NCBI RefSeq assembly: GCF_003014535.1
Contig: NZ_PYGD01000004.1
Coordinates: forward strand, 124,001-188,000
Direction of reading: 5' to 3'
Length of the DNA stretch: 64,000 bases
Source: Taibaiella chishuiensis
Lineage (GTDB): Bacteria > Bacteroidota > Bacteroidia > Chitinophagales > Chitinophagaceae
The notes under the pieces were generated by a model that was given only the letters and a program-made list of their open reading frames with translations, searched no databases and was not told where the DNA came from. Position numbers and translations under genes: made by a program. Of this stretch, positions 52,533-62,300 are shown piece after piece. Each line of letters begins with the position of its first letter. Within the stretch, counting starts at the first letter, position 1.

Positions 52533-53759
52533 ATGAAACAAAACAATCCCTGGCTCAACCTGGCGCTATGCTGCCTCTTTTCCTCCTGTGCTTATGCGCA
52601 ACCCAAGCAGGAGACAGCTGTCGCCGCTGCGCCGGCCGTGCAGGATAGCGTTGCCAAAGCGACGCCGGTACGGCCCGCCTTAAAACCTTATCACAACCTT
52701 GTTGCTACCGGTACAGAAGTGCTGAAATCTGCGCCCGGTACCAAATCCGTATTGTTTAATGCTGCAGGCACACGTTTATATGCCCTTAACCTGGAGGGGA
52801 TGAGTGTATACGAGTTCGACCAGGTAAGCCGTAAGGTATTGCGCGAGTTTAAATTCAAACCAACGCGGGGCACGGGTTGGGACTATGATACCGACAAGCC
52901 GATCCCCTCTTACCAGGAGAAGCCGGTTGAAGCCGGCTTCAGCCATGACGGCGATATCCTCTGGGTGTCGCTGCACAATGCGGAGGGTATCGTACCCGTA
53001 TTCGTGAACGATGAAGCACGCATGAAAGAACAGTTCGGCAAGGGCGATGCCGCCGATAAGAAAATGGTGATCTATCATCCCGCTACCGGCGCCCGCGACT
53101 CGGCGGCAGTGCCCCTGATCCATACCGGCAAAACACCAAAGGTAATTGCCGTAACAGCCGATAGCCGGCATCTGCTGGTCAGCAACTGGCATTCCTATAC
53201 CGTAAGCGTATTGGAACTGGACAAGCAGGTTTATCCTTATGGCAAGGTGATCCGCAACCTGCCTATGGGCGCTATTCCCAGGGGTGTGATTGTAGACGAT
53301 AAAAGAAACAAATCGTATGTGGCGATTATGGGCGGCGCCCGGCTGAACGTGATCGACAACCAAACCTGGCAGGCAGATACCCCGGTTAATGTAGCGTCTA
53401 ATCCCAGGCATATCGTAATGGATGATGACGGCCGCCTGTTTATTTCCTATAACAAATTATCCAAAGTAGCCTGTATCGACCCGGTAAGCGGCAAAACCTT
53501 GTTTACGGCTGAAACCGGTGAGAAGCCCCGTACCATCATGTTGTCGAAAAACAAGAAATTCCTGTTCGTGACCTGTTATAAAGGTGATGCTGTCGACGTT
53601 TTCAGGATCAACGACGATAGCTTTACGAAGCTCTATTCTCTGCCATGTAAAGGCAGCCCGGTAGGCGTGGATATTTTTGAAAACGACGATAAGCTGGAAG
53701 CCTGGGTTTGCAATTATACCCTAGGATCTATTGCTGTATTCAGTTTCAGGAAGGAATAA
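52533..53759 (+). CDS. Exported YncE-like beta-propeller protein
   Basis: 408 residues. Signal peptide ending CAYAQ; then an Ala/Val/Pro-rich linker, and from about residue 50 a beta-propeller with YVTN-type repeats: KSVLFNAAGTRLYALNLEG, AGFSHDGDILWVSLHN, VIAVTADSRHLLVSNWHS, GVIVDDKRNKSYVAIMGG, HIVMDDDGRLFISYNK, TIMLSKNKKFLFVTCYKGD. Periplasmic or surface protein; the ligand or partner is unknown. Single gene followed by a strong terminator. Confidence 0.88.
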   Translation: MKQNNPWLNLALCCLFSSCAYAQPKQETAVAAAPAVQDSVAKATPVRPALKPYHNLVATGTEVLKSAPGTKSVLFNAAGTRLYALNLEGMSVYEFDQVSRKVLREFKFKPTRGTGWDYDTDKPIPSYQEKPVEAGFSHDGDILWVSLHNAEGIVPVFVNDEARMKEQFGKGDAADKKMVIYHPATGARDSAAVPLIHTGKTPKVIAVTADSRHLLVSNWHSYTVSVLELDKQVYPYGKVIRNLPMGAIPRGVIVDDKRNKSYVAIMGGARLNVIDNQTWQADTPVNVASNPRHIVMDDDGRLFISYNKLSKVACIDPVSGKTLFTAETGEKPRTIMLSKNKKFLFVTCYKGDAVDVFRINDDSFTKLYSLPCKGSPVGVDIFENDDKLEAWVCNYTLGSIAVFSFRKE

Positions 53760-53776
53760 CTGATGATACCTAAAAG

Positions 53777-53808
53777 AAAAAACCGGCCATAAGGCCGGTT
53801 TTTTTTAT
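53777..53808 (+). terminator. Terminator between converging genes
   Basis: 9-bp stem AAACCGGCC / GGCCGGTTT with a 4-base loop, A run before and T run after: usable by both the propeller gene and the giant T9SS gene. Confidence 0.9.
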
Positions 53809-53832
53809 GCGGATTAATGGTTGGCGGCTGCC

Positions 53833-56800
53833 TTATTTCAGGATTTCGAATTTCCTGATAGCAGTGCCCTTATCGGTTTCTATCTTGAGGGTATACATAC
53901 CCGGTGCAATACCGGTCATTACCATACGGTGCTTGTCGTTGCTTTCTGCATCGCGGCTGTATACCATTTGGCCCAGCAGGTTGTATGCGGTGATGTGCAA
54001 CAGTTTTAGCCCGTTTTTATTTTCGATGGTTATCTGGTCTTTAGCCGGGTTAGGGTAGAGCGCCAGGTCGTTCGGGTTATCGATTTTTACGATACCGGTA
54101 CCGCCACCCGCGTCGAATACGTCAACGCTAACAGATCTGCCGACATTCTCGCCGCATTCGCCACCCAGGTTAAGTGTTACCAGGTAGATGCCGTTGTGTG
54201 CATAGCGATGTTGTACTACAGCGCCTGTTTTCGTAGGCGAACCGTCGCCGAAGTTCCAGGTATATTGCTGTACAAACTGCGGGTTGAGTACGTTGAAGGT
54301 ATAGGTGGATGTATCGCCGTATACCGCATTGATCGTGCCGGATGGCGCAGATTTTACGATGATATTGATGTTGTCGGTGCCTTTGCAGGAATTATTATCC
54401 GTAACGACCACGCTGTAGTTACCGGTAGTGCTTGCAGCTAAGGTCTGGGCGGTAGTACCGTTGTTCCAGAGGTAATGGGCGCCCGGGTTACCGGCATCCA
54501 GCACCAGTGTATTGCCCTGGCAGAAAGCGGTGTCGTTGCCGAGATTGACTACAGGTATCGGGTTAACCAGCACATTAATGGTATCTGTTTTAGAACAGTT
54601 GCTGGTATTCGTCACTTTAACGAAATAAGTACCGGAGGCATTTACCTGGCGGGTCTGGTTGGTTGTACCATTATCCCAGAGATAAGTGCTGCCCTGGTTG
54701 CCTGCGTTTAATGTCAGGGTATTGTTCGAGCAGATCGCTGTATCGTTACCGATAGACACGGAAGGCGATGGGTTTACATTGATGGCAACCGCATCGGCCG
54801 TATCGCGGCAACCTGTTGCCGGTGTGGTAACCACTACGCGGTAAGTGCCGGCGGTACCGGTAGTAAAGGTATTGGATTGCGCTCCGGGGATATTACCGGC
54901 GGCATTAAGCCATTGGTAATTGCCGCCGCCTGATGCGGTCAGGGTAGTGGTGCTGCCCTGGCAAACCTGTACGGGACCGGTGGCCGGTGCAATGGTAGCA
55001 TCAGGAATTGCATTGACTGTAGCCTGAACTGCGGTTCTTGGAGAAGCACATGCCTGGCCTACTACCCAATCGTAGAAGAAGTAGTAAGTACCGGTGGTGG
55101 TACCGCCCCATTCGCTGGAGGTGATCGTAACGGGAGATCCCGGGCTGGTATAGGTAAAGCCTGGTGCAGGCGGAGATTCGCGATGCAGGCCGCTGGATAA
55201 GCCTGTATAGGATTGTACGATCATTTTATAACCGGTTCCGGGAGTCGGTACGGTGATATTGATCGGCAATATTACTTTGGTACCCACCTGGGCCGCAGTA
55301 AACGTTGCCGTATAGGTACCGAATACCGTAGGACTGGTCATGGAATTCTGTACAGCGATGGTCATTGTACCGGCATTGCCCGGGTAAACTGCTACAGACT
55401 GGATAACGGTAGGCTGCGTACAGTTAAAGGTAATACCCCAGTTCGTGGTAATAAAGTAGCTCAGCGTAGCCACGCGGTCGGCAGGACCTACATGGTTTTC
55501 GCTGCCTACTGAAGCTTCAGCCCAATAAGTAGTGGTTGCATTGATCGAAGGCGTGGTAAACGTATTGCCGGTTGCGATGCTGGAGCCGCCGGTTGCTGCG
55601 GTATACCATTTTATAGCGCCCTGGCTTGCGGTTGCCGACAGGCCTACAGTACCGGGGCCGCAACGGCTGCCGGGTGTAGAGGTTGCAATCTGTGGGTTAT
55701 TAACGATTACGGTATCAGATACGGTGTTGGTACATACGGTGCTGCCGATCTTGATCTGGGCCCTGTAATAGGTCGTGCTGGTGATCGAAGGGGTAGTGTA
55801 GGTAATACCGGTAGCCGCAGGGACGATATCGGCAAAGGCAGTGTTATTGGTAGAAGACTGCCATACCAGGGAGCCGCCGCCGTAGTTGGCTGCAGGGCTA
55901 AGGGTCAGGGTGCTGGTGCCCGAAACGCAAAGTGTGCCGGGGTTTGCAATAGCAGCGATCGCTCCGGCTGCAGGTAATACCACGATATTGCTGGTATCGG
56001 CCGCAGCACAGAGTGTAGTCGCGTTATTGGCCGTAGCGATATAGGATACAGGACCTGCTGTGCCGGATTTAAGGTATACCGTACTGGCGCTGGCGCCGGC
56101 TACATAAGGCGTAGTGGCAGCGGCATTGGTGTACAGGTTAGTGGCAGGCGACCAGGTATAGGTATTGAAATTGGCCAGGGGAGAGGTTACGTTCAGGGTA
56201 GTTACAGCATTATTACATGCGGTAAGGGTATCGTTTACGGTAAATACAGGTGGTGTATTTACGGTTGCAGATACGGTGCTGCGCGGGCTGGCGCAAACGG
56301 TCTGTCCGCCGAAGATTACGTTCGGACGGTCGGAGTAGGCAGCGGTAGTACCGATGGTCGCGGTATCAAAGCTGGCGGCGCCGGCAGGAGTACGGTTATC
56401 GGCATAACGTACGTATACACTGTTAAACGATGTAGTGGTATACCGTGTAGTGGTACCGGATCCGTTACCGGTATTACCGGCGTTGTGTACGGTTTCCACG
56501 ATCAGGTTGCTGGTGCCATCCCAGCTATAGGGCGTAGTAAGGTTAAATACGACAACACCGGTTGCTGAAGGCGTAAAGGTTGCATTGTAAGCAGTAGTCG
56601 TACCTGTGACGAAACCGGTCAATGCGGTTGCGTTCGTGGCGCCGAGCCTGATGGTAAAGTCGTTACACACACCGGAAGTGTTGATCGCGGCTACATCAAA
56701 TGCAATAGAGGTAATATTACCCGGAGCCAGGCCCTGGGCGGCCAGTTCGCTGGCCAGGAAAAGCAGCTGGTGCTTGGCGCCGCCATAGTAGGCGCTTAAG

Positions 56801-59010
56801 GGGTTAGGGTAGGAAGTCGAACCTTTTTCACTGGTGCCATCACCAACCCTTACACTACCCGGCACATAGGTTTCAGCTGCCACGTAAAAGTTTGTGGTGC
56901 TGCTGATGGACGGTGTAGTAAATGAGGTGCCGCTGCCCAGGGGGGTGCCGCCTGTTGCCGCTGCATACCACCTTGCCGTAGAGCCTGTACTGCTGGTTGC
57001 TGCAAGCGATACGGGACCTATACCGCAACGTACGCCTGGAGTGGTCGTTACGATATTGTTCTGGTATTGTACCTGTACAGAGGTAGAGTTAGCGGTAACG
57101 TTACCCACCGAGCAGGTTACCACGCAACGGTAGTATTTGGCGGTAGGCGTTGTCGTGTAAGTCGCGCTGATTGCGCCGGAAACATCGGCAAATGTTGTGT
57201 TGTCCATGGAAGACTGCCATTGGAACGAGAAGCCCGGTCCTACCGGTGGTGTCGACAGGGAGAAGGTAACCAGCGTACCGAAACAGATCGGTGTGGATAC
57301 GGATGCCAGCGCATTACCGGGAACCGGTGTGCCACAAGCTAAAGCCCTGCCGTCAAATTCGTCGGCGCCTATATCGGGTGCCGTACCGAACCCGTAAGTC
57401 GATGCCCCGGGACGGGTCTGGTTGTCAAAGTCGGTAGTGATACCGGTACTGGCTACAGGAGCGCCGCCCGATTCGAGGAAGGTATAAGCGCCTGCGATCA
57501 GGTGCAGATCAGTCGGAGAAACAAAGGGCGGGAATTCACCCAGGGATTGTGCATCCTTGGAGGTTGCCGTTTTCCAATCTGCCAGGGTAGCCCTGGTTGT
57601 GGAATAATAACCCAGTTTACCCTGGGGGGTAACGAAATAGTTGTTGTTGTTAACGGTGCCGCCGGAAATATTGCCAGTAGCGGTAGCATAGATACAAACT
57701 GCATAAGGACTGGCGATGTTGTTGACCAGGTTATTGTTCTGGAACTTGGCAACAGTGGCCGAAGAGGAGTTGATGAAAACACAGATACCCAGTGCAGAAG
57801 GTGTTAGCTGTGCAATGGTATTGTGCAGGATGACCATGTCGGTGGCCCCGGCGCTTACATAGATACCGGCGCCGCCATACTGGCTGGCAAAGCTGCTTAT
57901 GGCATAACCTGTAATGTCGCGGATGATATTGTTGGTAATGTTGATGCCGGCATTGCTGGTACTCGAAGTTACCCCGATACCATACATACCCCATATATCG
58001 GATGTGGGGTTAATACAGTCATGGATATAGTTACGGTTAATTTTGATACCGGCATTGGCAGCGGCTACCTCGATAGCCGAAAGGCTTGCCTGTCCTGCAT
58101 TATGCCCGGATCTTACATCGTTGCCTTCGATCAGCGCAGCGCTGGTCGAGGTAGCAGAGGAGGAAGAGTAGGAGATCACAATACCCCTGTGCGCTACATA
58201 GCTGGCGGGTATCGAGCTACCGATCGTATTATTCCGGATGATGGTACCGGTATTCAGGTACGTGGCAGAGTTGCCGATCGCATGGATACCGTAATAACAC
58301 CTGATGATATTATTGTTGTCGATCAGCGTATTGAGACTGGAATAAGCGCCGGTCGAAGAACTGCTGGTAGTCACACCATTGGAAAACTGGATACCATAGT
58401 TGGTGGTCGTACTTGTAGCAGAACTCCTGGAGCCGGTAATGTTACAGTTGCGGATGATATTGTTATCCGCACCATCGGCTCCGGTAGCGGAGTTAGAGGA
58501 TAAACGGATACAGGCAACACCCGAAGTGGATACTGTTGCTGCTACGATACTCAGGTTCTGGCTGCCCGGTGTAGCCGGATCATCGCCGTCGATGGTTACA
58601 TTATCGGCGCCCGCCAACTCTATAATACCACGGTTGGCAGCGGGGGCGGCATTGGAGTTGATGGTAAAGCTGCCGCCACTGGGCTTGATGGTTATAGCCG
58701 TATAGCTGGAGGTACCGGCACTGGCCAGCAGGGGTACCGGTGTAGCCGGTTCGGTGGTATTGCCCGTAATAGCGATATTAACAACGCCCTGGTGGGTACC
58801 CGCATTGATTGCCGTAAAGGCGGCATTCAATGTCGTATACGGTGTTGGCGCGGTCGTACCTGCACTTGAGGTTACCGTAACCTGTGCGTATGCTTTCGAG
58901 GCAAACAGACTGCCCGTAAACAGCAGGCCTGTTGCCAGCATATGCCGGGTTCTTCGCGACAGCAATACGGGCCGGTTATTGCCAGATTGATCAGTGTTGA
59001 TTTTCTTCAT
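53833..59010 (-). CDS. Giant T9SS type-A surface protein with parallel beta-helix, Ig-like and PKD modules
   Basis: 1725 residues. Twin-Arg-like N terminus, then a signal sequence ending KAYAQ near residue 43. Residues ~50-530 form a right-handed parallel beta-helix with regular ADNVTIDGD, NNIIRNCNIT, NTLIDNNNI and GIVISYSSS turns. Two copies of a CHU-type Ig-like module (RCGxGxVxL...WY...TGG...FTTP) lie near residues 660 and 1113, two related NDTAxC modules near 1417 and 1488, and a PKD domain (YTWNFGDGSPTKTG) near 1575. The last ~80 residues are the type-A sorting domain (LYPNPAKDQITIEN, GIAPGMYTLKIETDKG). Likely a polysaccharide-binding or adhesive surface protein; no catalytic residues identified. 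Confidence 0.88.
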   Translation of the reverse strand: MKKINTDQSGNNRPVLLSRRTRHMLATGLLFTGSLFASKAYAQVTVTSSAGTTAPTPYTTLNAAFTAINAGTHQGVVNIAITGNTTEPATPVPLLASAGTSSYTAITIKPSGGSFTINSNAAPAANRGIIELAGADNVTIDGDDPATPGSQNLSIVAATVSTSGVACIRLSSNSATGADGADNNIIRNCNITGSRSSATSTTTNYGIQFSNGVTTSSSSTGAYSSLNTLIDNNNIIRCYYGIHAIGNSATYLNTGTIIRNNTIGSSIPASYVAHRGIVISYSSSSATSTSAALIEGNDVRSGHNAGQASLSAIEVAAANAGIKINRNYIHDCINPTSDIWGMYGIGVTSSTSNAGINITNNIIRDITGYAISSFASQYGGAGIYVSAGATDMVILHNTIAQLTPSALGICVFINSSSATVAKFQNNNLVNNIASPYAVCIYATATGNISGGTVNNNNYFVTPQGKLGYYSTTRATLADWKTATSKDAQSLGEFPPFVSPTDLHLIAGAYTFLESGGAPVASTGITTDFDNQTRPGASTYGFGTAPDIGADEFDGRALACGTPVPGNALASVSTPICFGTLVTFSLSTPPVGPGFSFQWQSSMDNTTFADVSGAISATYTTTPTAKYYRCVVTCSVGNVTANSTSVQVQYQNNIVTTTPGVRCGIGPVSLAATSSTGSTARWYAAATGGTPLGSGTSFTTPSISSTTNFYVAAETYVPGSVRVGDGTSEKGSTSYPNPLSAYYGGAKHQLLFLASELAAQGLAPGNITSIAFDVAAINTSGVCNDFTIRLGATNATALTGFVTGTTTAYNATFTPSATGVVVFNLTTPYSWDGTSNLIVETVHNAGNTGNGSGTTTRYTTTSFNSVYVRYADNRTPAGAASFDTATIGTTAAYSDRPNVIFGGQTVCASPRSTVSATVNTPPVFTVNDTLTACNNAVTTLNVTSPLANFNTYTWSPATNLYTNAAATTPYVAGASASTVYLKSGTAGPVSYIATANNATTLCAAADTSNIVVLPAAGAIAAIANPGTLCVSGTSTLTLSPAANYGGGSLVWQSSTNNTAFADIVPAATGITYTTPSITSTTYYRAQIKIGSTVCTNTVSDTVIVNNPQIATSTPGSRCGPGTVGLSATASQGAIKWYTAATGGSSIATGNTFTTPSINATTTYWAEASVGSENHVGPADRVATLSYFITTNWGITFNCTQPTVIQSVAVYPGNAGTMTIAVQNSMTSPTVFGTYTATFTAAQVGTKVILPINITVPTPGTGYKMIVQSYTGLSSGLHRESPPAPGFTYTSPGSPVTITSSEWGGTTTGTYYFFYDWVVGQACASPRTAVQATVNAIPDATIAPATGPVQVCQGSTTTLTASGGGNYQWLNAAGNIPGAQSNTFTTGTAGTYRVVVTTPATGCRDTADAVAINVNPSPSVSIGNDTAICSNNTLTLNAGNQGSTYLWDNGTTNQTRQVNASGTYFVKVTNTSNCSKTDTINVLVNPIPVVNLGNDTAFCQGNTLVLDAGNPGAHYLWNNGTTAQTLAASTTGNYSVVVTDNNSCKGTDNINIIVKSAPSGTINAVYGDTSTYTFNVLNPQFVQQYTWNFGDGSPTKTGAVVQHRYAHNGIYLVTLNLGGECGENVGRSVSVDVFDAGGGTGIVKIDNPNDLALYPNPAKDQITIENKNGLKLLHITAYNLLGQMVYSRDAESNDKHRMVMTGIAPGMYTLKIETDKGTAIRKFEILK

Positions 59011-59137
59011 AGAATTTAATTAGCGAAAAATTTTACAATAAGAAAAAATGCGGTTTAGGCATGCGCATGATTTTCCTTTAACGAACCTGATATATTAAAA
59101 AAGTTATTTTTTGTGTTAGTGAAGGTTGGATAGACAA

Positions 59138-59154
59138 AACGGCCTCAGGCCGTT
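59138..59154 (-). promoter_or_regulatory. Leader hairpin with T run upstream of the giant T9SS gene
   Basis: Stem AACGGCC / GGCCGTT with a 3-base loop, followed on the minus strand by TTTTGT; it looks like a small attenuator or a second terminator. Confidence 0.35.
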
Positions 59155-59190
59155 AGGGAATTTTTAGTTGAGACAGTGACAAAATAAGCC

Positions 59191-59198
59191 CAAATTTA
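59191..59198 (-). promoter_or_regulatory. Candidate -7 box of the 1725-residue T9SS gene
   Basis: TAAATTTG on the minus strand, an exact TAnnTTTG match, but about 180 bases before the ATG, giving an unusually long leader. Confidence 0.3.
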
Positions 59199-59284
59199 GG
59201 GTATTTTTTTTAACGTTGCTTTATAAAAATTCACATTAGTTGCGTTAATTGCCGGTTAACGAAAATTGAAATTTTGATAAAACA

Positions 59285-59317
59285 AAAGCCTCCCGATGGT
59301 TTGTATCGGGAGGCTTT
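59285..59317 (-). terminator. Terminator after the right-edge T9SS gene
   Basis: Perfect 13-bp stem AAAGCCTCCCGAT / ATCGGGAGGCTTT with a 7-base loop, about 30 bases beyond the stop. Confidence 0.9.
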
Positions 59318-59345
59318 ATAATTATCAGTTTTAATTATAAACTAC

Positions 59346-62300
59346 TTAATCTTTGGTAATTTTCAGAACGGAAGTATGACTGTTGTCGGTGTACTTCAGC
59401 AGGTACATGCCGGCAGGTATACGGTTCATATCCATAGTGGCTGTATTGCCCTGTACTTGCAGGCTGCGGATCACTTTACCCGTCATATCCATTAACTGTA
59501 CCATAGCAGCGCCTTCTGCCTGCCCCGAGATACGGATATGCAGGGTTTGCTGAACCGGGTTGGGGTAAGCGGTTACACCGGTAAATTTGCTGGCTTTTAC
59601 CTCCAGGCTCACTACCTGCGACAGGCTGTTTTTGCCATCGAGATCTACGATTTTCAAACGGTACCGGTTCATACCGGTAAACGGTGCAGCATCGGTATAG
59701 GCGTATTTGCTGCCGTTGCTGTTCCGGTCGGAGTTAACCTGCGCAATACTGTTGAAATGGATACCGTCGGCGGAGCGTTGCAGTTCGAAATAGCTGAAGT
59801 TATGCTCTGCTGAGGTTTCCCAGTACAAGTTGTTTACGGCGCCCGCATTTTTACCGCTAAAGTCTTTAAGCACGATCGGTAAAGGCACTGTACCCCTGTT
59901 GATGTAAAAATTAGAGAAGCCTGGCGTGGTAAAGCTTACCCAGCTTACACCACCGGCGCTGCTGCTGCCGCTTTGGGTAATCAGCGAAGTAGTGCCGGCG
60001 CCGGTAGCGTTGGCGCTGCAACCGCTTTCGCCGGTTACGCGGGTAATGTTGAGTGCATTAAGCGTAGCAGCAGGGTCTGCGGCCTGTAAGGCCGCCTGTT
60101 CGGAGCTGAGCATAAACAACTGCACGTCGTAGTTACCGGTATTGCTGTTCACGATCCTGTAGTTACGGTCGAGGTATCTGATACCGTTAACATCGCTGCG
60201 CACTGCGCCGGTATTAATGTTTTGAGCCACGGTATAGCTACCCGGCGATACGCCGGCGGTATTGCGTACCAGGGCGATCAGCCTGCTGCTGCCATCGAGC
60301 AGGGGCGTCCAGCCGGTATAGCCCGTATTGGTACCTACTGGGGTCTGGTAGCTGCTGCTGCAGGTATTGGCCGTGGCCAGCATCGAGGAGCTCAGTTCAT
60401 CTACCGCAATACAGAATGTACCGGATGTGGTACTGCTGCCGTAGTTGCCCACCTGTACATAGTAGGTGGTGCCTGAGTTCAGGCCTGTGGCATACAGCAC
60501 CGCCATATAACCGTCGCCTAAAACACTGCCGCCATCCTCATCACAGCCGATCAGGCTGAAGGTACTGTAGTCGTTGGGATTGGAAGCGGAGAACAAGGCC
60601 ACGCGGCTATCGGAAAGGGTATTGCTGGTAGCGCCCAGGTCGGTACTGATCCGAACCGCGCCGCTGGGTGGCGCCACAAATTTATACCATACCGTCGCGT
60701 ATGCATTCACGGCATCCGTACAGCTGCCCACCGCTTCGTTGGCATTCTGGCTGGCGTTTACATTGGTATAGGTCGGTGTGGTACAACCCGCGCCGAGACC
60801 CAGGGTAATAGCGCCGGATGCATTGTCGTTTACAACCGGTGTAACGATGGTACGGGTGCCTGATGCAGCACTGGCAGATGGTGTTAAGGTATTACCGTTT
60901 ACCACCGCGTTGGTTAGCGAAGCGTCCACGACATTGGCCAGTGTTGCGCTGGGAGCGATATCGTATACCAGCCAGAAGTAACCGGTGCCGGTAGCTAAGG
61001 GCTGGTTGCCGGTAAAGGTCATGCTGGAGCCCGGCGTGGTAATCGCCGTGCCGAAGGGTACGGCATTGGCAAAGGTATTGGCGGTGGTATAAAATACCCT
61101 GGCCGCGGCAATATCGGCATTGGCCGTAGTGCCGGTGGTAGCAAAGGTGATGCTGGTAACCGGCACATTGATACAGCCGTTTACAGTGGCATAAACGATA
61201 TGCTGGTTAAAGCTGCCCTGTGGTATAACCGAGGTGCTGCTCTGTGTTATGGTAGTGCTGTTGTTCGGTGCTACAATGGCACGTGTGCCGCTCGGGTTGG
61301 CAGGAGCAGGCGTATAGGCATTGCCCGATAAAATGATCTCTGTACAGGAGGCATCGAGCACATTGGTCGGTGTGGCCGCACAATTCACATCGTAGGCCAG
61401 CCACAGGTAACCGGCGCCACTGATTGTCCGGTTGCCGGCTATGGTAAAGCTGCCGCCGGGACTGGCTACAGCAGTGCCGAATGGCGTAGCGGTACTGAAG
61501 GTGGTTGAACTGGTATAATAAGCCTTTGCATTCAGGATGTCGGCGGCATTGGTGGTGCCGGTTATGTTGAACGTGGCAGCTGTAAGCGTCGAGCTGGAGC
61601 CGCAGGGATTAAGGTTAACCCGGATCAACTGGTTGTTGGCGGTTCCGGCGTTTACGGTACCGGTAGGCTGCGTAGTCGTGATCAATGCATTGATGGCATT
61701 GGCAGAAGGCGCGGTGCCTGTTGGAGTAACGGTTACACCATTAACCACGAGGCCGGTTACATCCCCGTTGAGGGTATTGCTGCCGGTAGCGGTACAGGAT
61801 ATATCGTACACCAGCCAGAAGTAGTTGGAACCTGTACCCAGGGGCTGGCTGCCGGTAAAGGTAATATTGCCCGCTGCAGGTGTGGCGATGGCCGAGCCGA
61901 AAGGTACCGCGCTGCTGAACGTGGAGCTGGTGGTGTAGTAACATTTGGCCTGTGCAATGTCGGCTGCCGGCGCTGTGCCGGAAACGGTAAAGCTTACAGA
62001 GGTTGCCGTACTGCTACAGGCGCTGGTGCCGGCTACATTGGCATAAACGAACTGCGCATTGGTGGCGCCGGCCGTTACTGCCGTAGTGCTGTTGCCATCG
62101 GAACGGCTGGTTGCATATGCAGCCGTTATCTTCCTGCTGCCTGCCGGGTTGGTGGCTGTCGGCGTCTGGGCCGTACCGCCAACAACCATGCCGGTGCATT
62201 GTGCATCTACAGAGTCGCTTACCGTAGCGGTACAGTTGATGTCATACACCAGCCAGAAGTAGTTGCTCGTAGTGCCGGTATTGGCTCCTGCCAGCGTCTG

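Larger units (their letters stand above)
59011..59345. other. Intergenic region between the two giant T9SS genes
   Basis: 335 bases holding the terminator of the upstream gene (59285-59317), a candidate -7 box TAAATTTG on the minus strand at 59191-59198, and a short hairpin at 59138-59154 inside the resulting long leader. No gene. Confidence 0.6.
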
